The position numbers and the translations under genes were made by a program. Source: Campylorhamphus procurvoides (taxonomy: Eukaryota > Chordata > Aves > Passeriformes > Dendrocolaptidae). Taken from it: a stretch of 64,000 nt of DNA. Below, one piece after another: positions 1-10,882 of the stretch (positions are counted from its first letter, which is position 1; each line of letters begins with the position of its first letter). Where the stretch lies: assembly GCA_013396655.1 (NCBI GenBank), contig WBMV01002763.1:819047-883046 (forward strand), written 5' to 3'. Below the pieces are notes generated by a model. That model ran no database searches. It saw nothing but the letters and a program-made list of their open reading frames with translations, and had not been told where the DNA came from.

Positions 1-263
1 ATGTTTAAAGGATTTGGGGATCTCCACACAAAAGCAAAGTATTATCACACTGTCACTGTGGAACAGACAAACCACATCCATCATATCCCTACCTGCTTAT
101 ACCAAGGGCAGTTGTAGCTTTCTTGGAAGAAAGAATTAATTCTTCATGTATTCTCTTGGTATAAATGGCTGCATGAGCAGCTGAGCACAGAGTGCTGACA
201 TTTCTTGGTTTGGCTGTGTCATGAATATAAAGAGTCATCCAGGGCTTATGAGCACAGAGTCAG

Positions 264-505
264 GGAATCACAGACTGGTTTGGGTTGGAATGGACCTTAA
301 AAACCATTTAATTCCACCCCCTGCCATGGGCAGGGCCACCTTCCACCAGCCCAGGGTGCTCCAAGCCGCGTCCAACCTGGCCTTGGACACTCCCAGGGAT
401 TCAGGGACAGCCACAGCTTCTCTGCCCAACCTGAGCCAGGGCCTGCCCACCCTTACAGGGAAGAATTTGTTCCTAATATCCAACCTAACCCTGTCCTTTT
501 CCAGT
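264..505 (-). repeat. CR1 LINE 3' fragment
   Basis: The + strand reads as the reverse complement of a CR1 3' end: the reversed terminal motif (GGTTTGGGTTGGAATGGACC) is followed by the CCATGGGCAGG block, the 'ccttggacac' block and the 'cagggcctgccca' block. About 240 bp of the 3' region are kept and the 5' part is missing, the usual 5' truncation of LINE copies. Frames here are not genes. Confidence 0.92.
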
Positions 506-1440
506 GATCACAGGCCCAAAGCAGAAGACAAAGTGTGTGTGACTCCTTAAAGACAGCTCCAGGTTAATCCATACCCCACTGCTATCAACTTGTGTTTTGC
601 AGAAATGGTTGCTGTGTTCCATATAATTCCTGAGAAGAATTCTTCTCAGCACCTTTCCCCCTTTTTAGGAATTACTGGTGTTACTGGTGTGTGCTTGAGA
701 AAGGTCCTTGGGTGTTTTGTCAACCTTTTGTGACAATTTTGGACCCAAAATTTGCTGACATTCTGCATCTGCTACCTATGAGACTGATTTAGTATCATTC
801 AGTCCCTTCATTATCAAGACCATTCCACTTCCAGGGAGTGTCTGTTTTCCATACTGTGCACACTTTGGACTGGAGCATTTTTTCACCTCAAGGGAGATGT
901 ATTTGTGTTGCTGCTGCCCTTCATTCCCCTGGTGACTTTGGGTGATGGAGCTCATTTATAAGCTGCTGTTTCTCTTTTATTCATTCAAACAATACTGCCC
1001 AAGCAGTATTGGCCACAACAGTTTTTATGTATTGATACTCTTGATCTATTAATAGTCTTGATGTAATGATCTGCTGGGAAAGTGGTGTAGACAGAGGATA
1101 GAGTGAATGTTAACAAAGCAAACTCTTTCTTGTCTTGCTCCTACATAATTTAAGCAGTGTTTTCTATGATGATGGTTTTGGCACTTGTGATGTTGTATCT
1201 GCAGTGCTGTGCCCAGTTTGGGGCTCTCCAGTGTGAGGAAGAGTGGTGAACATGGTGGGGAACAGAAAAATGAAAGGGGAAGTAGAAAGAATATGCTGTG
1301 TTTAGATGTAAAAAGAAGGGGAGCAAGGGTGGATCACTGGACACACAGAGGTCTCACTCAATCCAGCCTGTTCTGTGATGCTGTGATTTCAGTCACCATA
1401 ACATAAAAAATAAAATAAAATTAAAAAAATAAAAAACACG
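506..1440. other. Unique AT-rich spacer
   Basis: No coding frame of note and no recognisable transposon. It holds a short perfect hairpin at 990-1011 and an A-rich stretch at 1401-1437 lying against the 3' end of the next CR1 copy. Confidence 0.6.
990..1011. repeat. Perfect 9-bp hairpin
   Basis: CAATACTGC is followed by the 4-base loop CCAA and by GCAGTATTG, its exact reverse complement. The next outer pair does not match. Nothing links it to a known RNA. Confidence 0.85.
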
Positions 1441-1947
1441 GGTTTAATACTGCAAGATCGAGTCCAACAATTAACCCAGCACTGCCAAGGCCACCACTGC
1501 CCCATATCCCCAAGTGCCACATCCACATGGCTTCGAAATCCCTCCAGGAATGGGGACTCCACCACTGCCCTGGGCAGCCTGTTCTTGTGCTTAACAGCCC
1601 TTTCAGGGAGGAAATTTACCCTAATATCCAATCTAAACTTCCTGTGGTGCAACTTGAGGCCATTCCCTCTGCTCCTGTCCCTGTTCCCTGGGAGCAGAGC
1701 CTGATCCCCCCCGGCTCCCCTCTCCTGGCAGGGACTTGCAGAGCCAGAAGGTCCCCCCTGAGCCTCCTTTTCTCCAGGCTGAGCCCCCCCAGCTCCCTCA
1801 GCCCCTCCTGCTGCTCCAGACCCTTCCCAGCTCCTTCCCTGGACACTCTCCAGCCCCTCAACATCCTTCTTGTCATGAGAGGCCCAAAACTGTCTCCGGG
1901 ATTCGAGGTGTGGACTCAGCAGTGTTCAGCACAGGGGATGGTCAGTG
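1441..1947 (-). repeat. CR1 LINE fragment, E-like subfamily
   Basis: About 500 bp of reversed CR1. It runs from the 3' UTR ('gagtccaacaattaacccagcactgcc', 'ggaatggggactccaccactgccctgggcagcc') into the end of ORF2 ('tctccaggctgagc', 'ctccctcagcccctcctgctgctcc'). The same subfamily lies on the + strand at 44290-44817. The terminal bases at the 3' end are replaced by an A-rich tract at 1401-1437. Confidence 0.9.
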
Positions 1948-4284
1948 GGTGAACAACTCCACGTTTTCCTGTGACAATAAAACCACCTACTGAATGTCCC
2001 AATTTCAACAACTTCAGTTTGCAAGAGATCCAACCTCACTTTGTATTGTCATTCCTCAGGAATTTCCTCCACAACAACCACTTAAATCTGGGGAAGCAAT
2101 ATAAGCAGAATGAAGTAAAAGTTATATATATTTACTGTTATTGTGACTATGATACTCCTATAATATACAACCTGGCTCTGCCCAGTGTAATATACCAGCC
2201 CCTGGTTTCCAGAGCAGATCCAGCCACCTCCACACTTTCTGAATGTCTGGAAATTTCTAGCCCAAACAGCCTCATCTCCATGTTCAGCAGCCATCTGTCC
2301 CCCACCTCCAGCCTCTACAAACCTCCACAAAAACCCCCTGAAGAGCTGCTTTCCTATCCTGCCCTGCTCTTCAAAAGCTGCTTAAAGCTTGTTTCTGCAG
2401 GAAGTGGGAAGGAAGTCACGACAGACACCATGGCTCAAGTCCACCTTGGCTCCACTCACCAAATTATGGCATGGATTAGGGAATGGGGGATCAGGAAATA
2501 AAGGCAATACCTGTCTCATCAGATGACTTCTCACCCCTCTCTGGAAAGTGTGGTCAAGCATCAACCTCACTGGCTAGAGGATTGTTGGTGAGTGAATAAG
2601 ACAGCAATTCATAAGGCAGGAAAATAGAGGGAATTTCTCTGCCAGGATACAAATTCCTTCCTACCTCTTAGCTTGAGAACAGTGAACACAGAGACACCCA
2701 AGGGAACTTCCTATAAACTAAATCAGTTTATTACACTACACTCAGTATGAAAAACCCTCTATCACTCCCCAGATGAAGGAGCTGAGGCAAACACACTCAC
2801 CAGCTTGGCTGTGCCCTCACATCTCTGTCCTGGTTATTGCATGGCATAGATACACCCAGAGGCACTCGAAGAAAATGGTTCAATTCAACCCAAAGATCCC
2901 AAAACCAGCACCAGGACACAATTTCAAGACATTTTTTTCCCCTTCACACGTGTTGTTTTTAACATTATGGTAGGATAGCACAAGAAAAGACTTGTTTTGA
3001 AAACACAGCTTGGTGTGAAATAAGTGGACTGGCACTGGGAATTCAGATCAATAAGGAGCTCTGTAGATGACAATGGATAGGGAGAAGAAATTTGTCTCTG
3101 CTCTGCTGCAGAGCAAGGGGGTAAGACATTGATTTTTGCTCTCAGCACAGTATTGACCTAAGAGGGAATTGCTTTAGGTGACAGAGAGGCAGACCTCTCT
3201 TTGGATGACATGCAATTTCCAGCAGGCTATGGAATATGAATGGGAAAGTGGGTAATGACTAATAAAATAAAATATCAGCAATGGAAACATGTCTGGTAAC
3301 ACATGCCACTTCTCCAGAGCGTTGCTCATCCATCTGAGCATCATCCCCCCTCTAGAACTAATCCTGCAATTACATGACTGTTTGCTTAACTAAACACAAA
3401 ATGCCTTTGGAGGGGAGCAGAGCATTCCTGGGCTTACACTTCCAGCGAAGAGAAAGTGAATCAACTTGGCCAAGCACAATAATCTTGTGATGGATACACT
3501 CAGCAAACAATGGGCTCCTGCAGGGTGTTTGCCATCGGCCCCAGGAGGACCAGCTCTGAGGGGCTGAGGCTTCAGGATGCATCACTGAGATAAAATACAC
3601 TCAGATGTGGCTTCTTGCCACTGTCTTCCTTCGTGGTGAAATATCAAGGGGAGCAGGGGAACTGCTAAGAAGCTGCTGCCTCTTTGAAGCCTTTTTAATG
3701 CCAGGAGGTCTCCAAAAGACTGCAGGAGAAAAGAGCTGTAGGTGGGAGAAAAGAAATAGGCAATTCAACCCACAAGGAGATGGATCACATCACAGAGGAG
3801 GAGCTAACACGTGGTGGCAGAAATAAACCACTCATTTTTCTCATGGCAATAGCTATTTTCTCTAAGAATGTTTTTGTTTATTTATCATAAAAAAGTGATC
3901 CTTCTAATTGTTTGTTTGTTTGTTTGTGTTTCCGACAAAAGCAAGTTTTGGCACAATTTTGAAATGCTCATCTCATTCCTCCCCAAGGTTTGTGGTGTGT
4001 TACATTCATTTTCCATGGAAAACCAAGGGGAAAAATCTACTCCAAATGGATAGATTTGCATTTCCAAAAAAGGCCCTTAAAATGTCATGGCAAAAAGAGG
4101 TGCAAACACCTATTGTATGAAACAGGGAGAAAAAAAAATTAAAAGGTCATCAGTTCCTTTTGTTTTGTGGAAGTCTCATGGGAAGATGAAGCAATTTGTG
4201 GATGAAATACATGGACAGTCATCTTCAAAACAGGAGCCAAATCTCTTCTCTTGGGCAGGACACACTAGACAGAATTTTAACACC
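1948..4284. other. Unique spacer, 2.3 kb
   Basis: No recognised gene or transposon. A + frame at 1971-2501 is open for 176 codons but shows no domain, no plausible start context and low-complexity Pro/Ser/Leu composition, so I regard it as chance. A (GTTT)4 run lies at 3910-3927. Confidence 0.55.
3910..3927. repeat. (GTTT)n microsatellite
   Basis: Four uninterrupted GTTT units followed by a degenerate unit. Confidence 0.85.
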
Positions 4285-4354
4285 TCATAGAATCTTGGCA
4301 TCATTAAGGTTGGAAAAGCCCTTTAAGATCCTCAAGTCCAAGCACTAGCCTCAC
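4285..4354 (-). repeat. CR1 LINE 3' tip, degenerate
   Basis: A 70-bp reversed CR1 tail ('catagaatcttggcatcatt', 'aaggttggaaaagccctt', 'cctcaagtccaa') matching the 'gaggtcttttccaacc' type of 3' end rather than the 'gtcccttccaacccaaacc' type. It is short and diverged. Confidence 0.75.
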
Positions 4355-4745
4355 TTTTTGCCTCAAGGTTCAAGCAGAAAGGATTTACTTTGTACACCTT
4401 TTACCTGCTCTTTAAGGCATCTCCTGAGAATGTCAGGTCTCAAGCTAAGGCAGAGATCGATTCTTCTGTCTGAAAAAATACCATTTAGGGACTCTCCACC
4501 TTGGACATGGGACATTTACCCTCCATTACTAAGTGTGTCAGTGCTTGCTGAGGGATCTTTTCCTGTGTTTTTGTCTTTTTTTTAGATTGTACTCCCAGTA
4601 TCTCCTTTCATGGGCAGAGGGGCAAAGGATGATTTATGAGGGCTCATCCACCTTGACGGTGTGTAATCTGTCAGTACTCTTTAGCAGAGCTGATCTTTAA
4701 ATCCCCTTTCAAACAATTGCTACAGCTAGACAGGGTTAATAATCT

Positions 4746-4763
4746 CTAATCAAGCAAGATTAG
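4746..4763. promoter_or_regulatory. Inverted CTAATC/GATTAG pair
   Basis: CTAATC, spacer AAGCAA, then GATTAG form a perfect 6-bp inverted repeat. TAATC is the core bound by K50 homeodomains (Otx, Pitx, Gsc families), so a dimer site is conceivable. Such short motifs also occur by chance and no other evidence supports function. Confidence 0.2.
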
Positions 4764-6156
4764 CATATAAAAAGGGATATTGAGATTTTATAAGCCACTC
4801 ACTCTATATTAGCATATCAAAAATACTCATAATTAGATCCATGGAGAAACAGACTGTAGAATTTTTTCAGAGTTGGATGAAAAAAACCAGGAAGATCCTT
4901 AGGTGGCCTTTACTTAAGATCAGTCTATATAAAGCTCTGATTAACTGGAAATTGGGAGGTTTTAGTACTTTAGGTCTGATATATGGCCTTTATTCTAACT
5001 ACTTTTGGTGAGAACATGAGAAGAGCTTTCTCTTTCATTAACAGCTCCTGCTGCATTACTTGACCTAAAGCAAGTTTAGAAAGTCAATTGTCCTACAAAA
5101 AGCACCTCATTCTAGAATGTTTTAGAAATGAGATATAGTTGCTATAACAATACTCTACTTTTTTGGCTCTTTAGCTGCAAGTTATAATCAAGGTAAGGAT
5201 TTACAGATTTGTTTCTTCAGTAATATGGAGGGGGAGTACCCAGGCTTGAGTGATGAACATGAAATTCCCTGTACACTAATAAGGAATCCTGTCTGGTGGA
5301 TTCTCCCAGGTGAGAAACAGCAAGAAACCATCTTTCTTTTTGACACGTTTATTACTGTCTGACTGTATTTGACATATTGTCTGAAATAATCATAACTGGA
5401 GAGTCTCAAAGACTTTGAGAAAATGGCCAAAAGTGATGTTTTTTTTGGTTGTGTATTTGTGAATGAGAGTCCAACATTCCTTCACCACAGAGCTCAGACC
5501 ACACCATTTCATTCCCTCCCTTAGCTTCCTAAGATGTCTAAAACCAGGAATCTCCAAAACACTGGTTGCTTCTTCACTGAGCTCCACAAAACTGCTTTGA
5601 TTTTCTTTAAGACCAACAAACAGAAAATGTGAGATATCTGAAAACTTTGACACAAAGACGCTGACAGAAAAGACAGCTAAAACGACATTTGTCTCTCAGT
5701 AGGCCTGGTGGGATAAAAGAAGCAGTGTTTTAAGATAATGATTATTACATAAGATGGAGTGCTAATTTAGGATAATAGCACTGCTGATCTAGAACATGAC
5801 AACTTCTCATCATCTATGGCCTGAAGCATAGAAATTTAGTGTTTCTTTGGTCAAAATTCTGGAGTTTTAAGCTCACATTAGTGTATAGATGCAGCCACAA
5901 GAGCCTGCTTTTGTTTTCTAGTGCCTCAGACTCTAGTGGCTCTCAAATTTTAGTCAAACTAAGTAATTTTTTATGTTAAACTGGCCAGCTGCAACATCAT
6001 AATGCACAAAGTCCTTTCCGCAGCCAAGCTTTAATGTGCTGGTTTGTTTTACATTCCTCATGTGCAAAATATACCAGGTGAGCTTGGCCTCAAGTTTAAT
6101 GGCCAGTTGTAGACACAACATGCACATTTCTTTTTATTGCAGTTTAGTTTGAAGTT

Positions 6157-6229
6157 CTTGGGTATAAAATTCCTATGGAAATCTGCGACATGGCTCATAA
6201 AATGTCATGAAACACCTTTTATACCCAAG
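6157..6229. repeat. 13-bp perfect inverted repeat around a 47-bp loop
   Basis: CTTGGGTATAAAA (6157-6169) and TTTTATACCCAAG (6217-6229) are exact reverse complements. The loop has small inner pairings: TTCC-TAT-GGAA and GACAT...ATGTC. The whole could fold as a branched hairpin in RNA or a cruciform in DNA. No target-site duplication is seen outside the arms, so a miniature transposon is not shown. Confidence 0.85.
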
Positions 6230-6383
6230 TGCCAATTACTGTCTGACTATTTAACATGACAGTCTCTTCCCAAAGGGGTGATGCAAGGAAAAGATACCCA
6301 CGTAGACAGAAAAAGTTCTTTAACAGATAAACAGCATTTAATTTAAATGTGACTCTTGTTATCAATCCAGTTATTAATTAATC

Positions 6384-6474
6384 TAGGGGGTGGCATCCCT
6401 ACCCATGGCAAGGGGTTGAATCTAAATGATTTTTAAGATCCTTTCCAACCCAAATCATTCTGTGATTCTATGAT
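6384..6474 (+). repeat. CR1 LINE 3' tip
   Basis: About 90 bp ending in 'gatcctttccaacccaaatc' and 'attctgtgattctatgatt', the canonical CR1 3' terminus with its short repeated ATTCTRTG units. Severely 5'-truncated. Confidence 0.9.
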
Positions 6475-7935
6475 TAATGTGGTAGCTGCTTAAATTTTCC
6501 TACACTAAACTTTTTCCTACAATTTTTAAGTCATCTTGGTAATTGTGGAGTTTCCAAAATATTAAAAATTTTGTTAACAAGGATGTCCTTTTAATTTTTA
6601 TGGTATTTGGTAATATATTCCCTCTTAAATTCTTACAACTCAGTAACTCATTTCAGGTCTCCATATAAATCAGTTTTCACTAAATCCTTCTGTTTTACCA
6701 GAAAAATATTTTTATTACACTATTTCCACTTCTTCTGTGTTAGAACATCAGAAAGCTGAAACACCATTTGATATAGGAATCAGTTCATTGTCTTAACTTG
6801 CCTCATGTATTTTCTCAGTTTTTAAGAATCCCTCTCAGCCTCTTCTCAGCCTTTTGTTATCCAAAGGAACCTCAAGACAGAGACTCTCGACAGTTTTGAG
6901 CAGATAGCTGGGACATCTAAAGAGAACATATGGGGGAAGTAATGAGCTTTGGGAACTGTACACATTTTATCACATTCAACTTCACCCCTAAGACTGAAGT
7001 TTTACATGTTTGTCTGGCTCCTATTTTGAGTTCCAGAATCAGGGCAAGGCAGTCTTTCAGCACGTCCTTCAGATCAGCCCTCACAAAAATCCCCCTTTCT
7101 CATTTCTCCAGCTAAAGGAATAAGAGACAGCTTTAAGGAGATGAAAACCATTTCCAAATCCTAGGAGCCTGTTTTGAGCTGGTTCATCAGTGATTTCTCA
7201 GTGATAAAGTGCTTCCCAAAGTTCAGGCAGCTTCTCTGCCGAGTTCTGCACGAGCATCATGTGCTGCCAATTTAGTGCAATTGTCTCTGCTCTTAAGAGC
7301 TGGTACAGCTGGATATTTTCATCCCAATGATGAAGAGTAAGACACTGAAGTCAGGTTGAGGTTTTTTTTCTCAGTGATTTCAATGGTTCTTGAATCAGGT
7401 CTTGAGGGTTCCTGAACAAAGTGAAAAACATAATGAAAGCAGCCTTGTGCAAAGAAATTTGGGTAAAGGAAGGAGGAGAGGGAAGATAGAAAGAGAGAAA
7501 ACAACCTCTTCTTTACTAGGGTTAAAAGATGAACTTTTGGAAACTTCCTGACTCCTCTGAGTTTTTGTCAGAATCCTTTCAGGTATGTGCCTGAATATGT
7601 GACAGCTGAAAAATATGACTGCTTGACCCCATCAGGACCTCTGCTGAGTTCTTGTCATGTTTGAGAAACCCTTTTTCAAAATGCCCTCAGTAACAAGCCT
7701 AATAGTATTTGGAAATAATTGGACTCCATGTTACTTTTTCCTTTTTCCTAAAAGCCCATGTAGTTTTGTCCTTATTTCATTTCCTATCAGTGTTCATTTT
7801 TTTGCTGTCCCGAATCACAACAGAAACTCCTTTTTTTAATCCTACCTGTATATGAAATGCTCTGATCACAAGAAACTAGTCTATGGAAGAGTCATTGGAA
7901 TAATCATCAGAGAGACACCTCAAATGTTATCCTGC
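6475..7935. other. Unique spacer
   Basis: AT-rich, with short T runs. No gene, RNA gene or transposon recognised. Confidence 0.55.
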
Positions 7936-8132
7936 TCATAGAATCACAGAATGATTTAGGTTGGAAGGGACCTTAAAGATCATCTAGTCCCACCCCCTGC
8001 CATGGGCAGGGACACCTTCCACCAGCCCAGGGTGCTCCAACCTGGCCTTGGACACTTCCAGGGATCCAGGGGCAGCCACAGCTTCTCTGCCCAACCTGTG
8101 CCAGGGCCTGCCCAACCTGGCAAGGAAGGGTT
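7936..8132 (-). repeat. CR1 LINE 3' fragment
   Basis: Well-preserved reversed CR1 3' end: 'catagaatcacagaatgat', 'ggttggaagggacctt', CCATGGGCAGG, 'ccaacctggccttggacac', 'cagccacagcttctctgccc'. It stops at the 'cagggcctgccca' block. A stretch of about 13 bp ('agccccrtccaac' in sister copies) is missing after 'ggtgctcca', a small internal deletion. Confidence 0.93.
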
Positions 8133-9481
8133 TCTTAAGTTCTACCTTGTTTTTTGACTGAGTTCCTGATATAATGAGTTTTATTTTTCATGGAAAAGGC
8201 TGAGAAGCGAGGTCTGAAGAAAAATGCTTGGTGCAAATGTCCTTCACACTGTGGGCAATGCTGAATATTGGCATTCCCAGGAGTGTTCGCCCTAAAAGTC
8301 AAGGCAAAGGTGCATAAAGTCACAACCGATGGGAGAACCCTAAAAAATCATGGAGGATAAGTCTGTAAGTGCCTTCCACCCACAGCAGCTCATTGCCCAC
8401 ATACCTGTTCCCCACTGGTGGCACCAGCATCCAGGCAGGTTTTCCAAGGCACTGGAGTATCCAAAGCCAATAGATCCACGCTTCCCATTATGCAGCTGTT
8501 TGCTTTGCTTTCAACTAGAACCAGCCTGGTGAAATAAAAACTCACAGCTTAACTCTGATGTCTTAAGAGCAGAAAGCTTTCCCAGAGCTGAATGGGGTTG
8601 GAGTTGACATTATTCCTCCTCTGTAACAATGGATTCCTGTCGTAAGTGATCAGTCTCAGCAGCAGAGGATACCAGCCTGACAAACCAGGCTTTCATCTTG
8701 TTTTGAACTCGAGTTTCCCTAGCAGTGTTTTTGCAACTGTTGGAGGGAATGGTTTTCTCTTATCATTTTCAGCAGAAATGACAGGCTGGTCTTTTTCCAC
8801 ACCATTAATACCATTCGTGCCCCTGGCAGCGTGTGCTGTGCAAAATGAACCTTCCAATAGCCTGGAGTTGCAGGACTTATGTTTTCTCACATTTTAGCCA
8901 ACACAAGGCCGGGCTGGGTTGTATCCAAACCCATCCATAATGCCCTGTGTTCCTGCTCACAATGTGCCCTGGCTTTGTGGCTCCATTTCCAAGTGCAGCT
9001 ATCACAGCTCTCCATGCCCAGCACATCCTGCACCAGTGCATCTGACAGGGACAGAGCAATTCCACTGGGAGCTGGGACAATGGCACATCAGCTCTAAATA
9101 GGCCTTGCATCCCTATTCCAGTTTTTCCACTTTGTGTATGTCATGTATAGCTGAGAAGGATTTTTTTATACTGGATGTGTAGGTGAACTGGGGACTCCTT
9201 GGGCTTGCTAGCAATGCTGAAAATTAACTCAGCCCTATTGGAATGATGCAGAGCCTTCTTTCTGAAAGTCAAACACCTAATTCTCATTTTGAACAATATA
9301 ATATTGCTTAAAGCAAAATACAAGGTCATTTTGGATTGGGAAATTGTCACAGTTCCTCTTTAAGTAGATTGAAATTAATTTTGAAAATTTTTAGTCTTCT
9401 TATTTCATTGTTGTCCCTTTATTTCAAACAGTGGCAAAATCAAAAGAAAAAAAAAAAGATTAATTATTTTAATAAAAACAT
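8133..9481. other. Unique spacer
   Basis: No gene or transposon recognised. A 13-bp palindrome, CAATATAATATTG, lies at 9294-9306 and an A run at about 9446-9459 just before the next CR1 tail. Confidence 0.55.
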
Positions 9482-9575
9482 TGAATCACAGAGAATTTTG
9501 GGTTGGAAGGGGCCTTAAAGAACATCTAATTCCAACACCTTCCCATGGGCAAGGACACCTTCCACTACACCAGGC
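9482..9575 (-). repeat. CR1 LINE 3' tip
   Basis: About 95 bp of reversed CR1 3' end ('gaatcacagagaattttggg', 'ggttggaaggggcctt', 'cccatgggcaaggacacct'). The copy is cut after 'caccaggctc'. Confidence 0.88.
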
Positions 9576-10823
9576 TCTTACCTTAGTGGATAAAAAGCTT
9601 GTAACCTTTCCATTTATAAGAAAATATTTTGGTGAAAAAGGAGTTATTTTGGTCAATGTTTCTGTGCAGTGAAGACTCTCCTCTTAATTAAAATCAATTT
9701 TCTTCACAACATCCTTTTTTCCCTCTTTTTAAAGGACCCTGCTACACTAAGTTCTGAAAATTCCCAAAGTGTGCTAATGTCCCTATCCTGGGACATCAAT
9801 GTTTAATCAGGAAGATTTATTCTCCCAGTCTTTTCTTCTCAGGGCCCTGAAATGGAGAAATTAAGAAACTGATCCACTAAAATCTCAGATATTGTAAGTT
9901 TGAAGCTGCTGCACATCCATTTCAGATGTATGGTCTGCAAAGTGGATCCCAGCAAGATGAACAACCCGGGTTAGAGCCACAGAGCAACACAGAGGGAGCT
10001 GAGCCACAGTTTGAGTGAATATGGTAATCGGATGTTTTCCATAAAGGATGTGAGCACGAGTTCCAAGATAAAGTGAAAATAGCTTTATACTTCAAAAAAT
10101 GATGAGTTCTGCCAATATGTTTCTCATGTTTCAAGACCACCTTTGTTCTGAGTGCCCCTCCAAAGACTTTTGTGAAGAAATGCCTAATTTCGGGATGCTT
10201 GGAAGCAGGTAGATCACCCATAGGCTAAAATCCTTTAAAGTGACACAGGTTTCCTTCCTTTTCCCTCCTTCCTTATTCTGTGTTCTTTCTTTCTGCCTTT
10301 ATTTCTTTTTCTTCTGGTTCAAGGCCTTCACAATTTAGACAAGCTTCATGTAATTCACTATAGGCATTTCTTTCAGATGACTTATTCTGTGTGTCTGGTT
10401 GGGCTTGCCAAGGATTTCTGGTGAGCAGATTGGTGGGTGTCTGTGTGTGTGTGGAAAAGGGAAGGGAGAGCTTTGCTTTGCAGTCAGTGCAAGCAGGACC
10501 AAGCCAGACATCTGATTTGCATTAAAAAAACCAGCATAATGGAAATATCTGAGCTCCAGGGCACAAAAATATAGTGAAGAAAATGAAAGAAGTTTTCTGA
10601 ATTCAAGACTTGAGTATGAGGATGGGATTAAAACCTTTCCCTGGACTCTACTTGATAAGTAATGAATTATCCTGGAGTTTCCTTGAGAAATTGTTCTCAA
10701 TTACACAGATTTATAGCACCATACCAGTTAGAATTACCAAACCTTTACAATATTTCCCTAATTAAGTTTCATCCCCCTTTCCCCAATGAGTAAACTGAAG
10801 CCTAAAGGTGCTGAATGACTTGA
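9576..10823. other. Unique spacer with pyrimidine-rich tract
   Basis: Pyrimidine-rich sequence at about 10250-10318 and a short GT run at 10438-10452. A minus-strand frame at 10335-10700 (121 codons) has no recognisable domain and is probably chance. Confidence 0.5.
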
Positions 10824-10882
10824 GGGCTGGAACAAGGTGATCTTTAAGGTTCCTTCCGGCCCAAACCATCCTGTGATTCTAT
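10824..10882 (+). repeat. CR1 LINE 3' tip
   Basis: A 59-bp CR1 terminus ('gatctttaaggttccttccg', 'cccaaaccatcctgtgattc'). Confidence 0.85.

Larger units (their letters stand above)
4355..6383. other. Unique AT-rich spacer with TAATC motifs and a long inverted repeat
   Basis: No gene or transposon recognised. Homeodomain-like TAATC/GATTA motifs cluster at 4737-4817, where the 10-mer attagcatat occurs twice. A 13-bp perfect inverted repeat spans 6157-6229. Confidence 0.55.

Noticed and set aside
1971..2501. 176-codon + strand open frame
   Set aside because: It has no domain, no conserved motif and no splice or promoter context. A single frame of this size is expected by chance in 64 kb.
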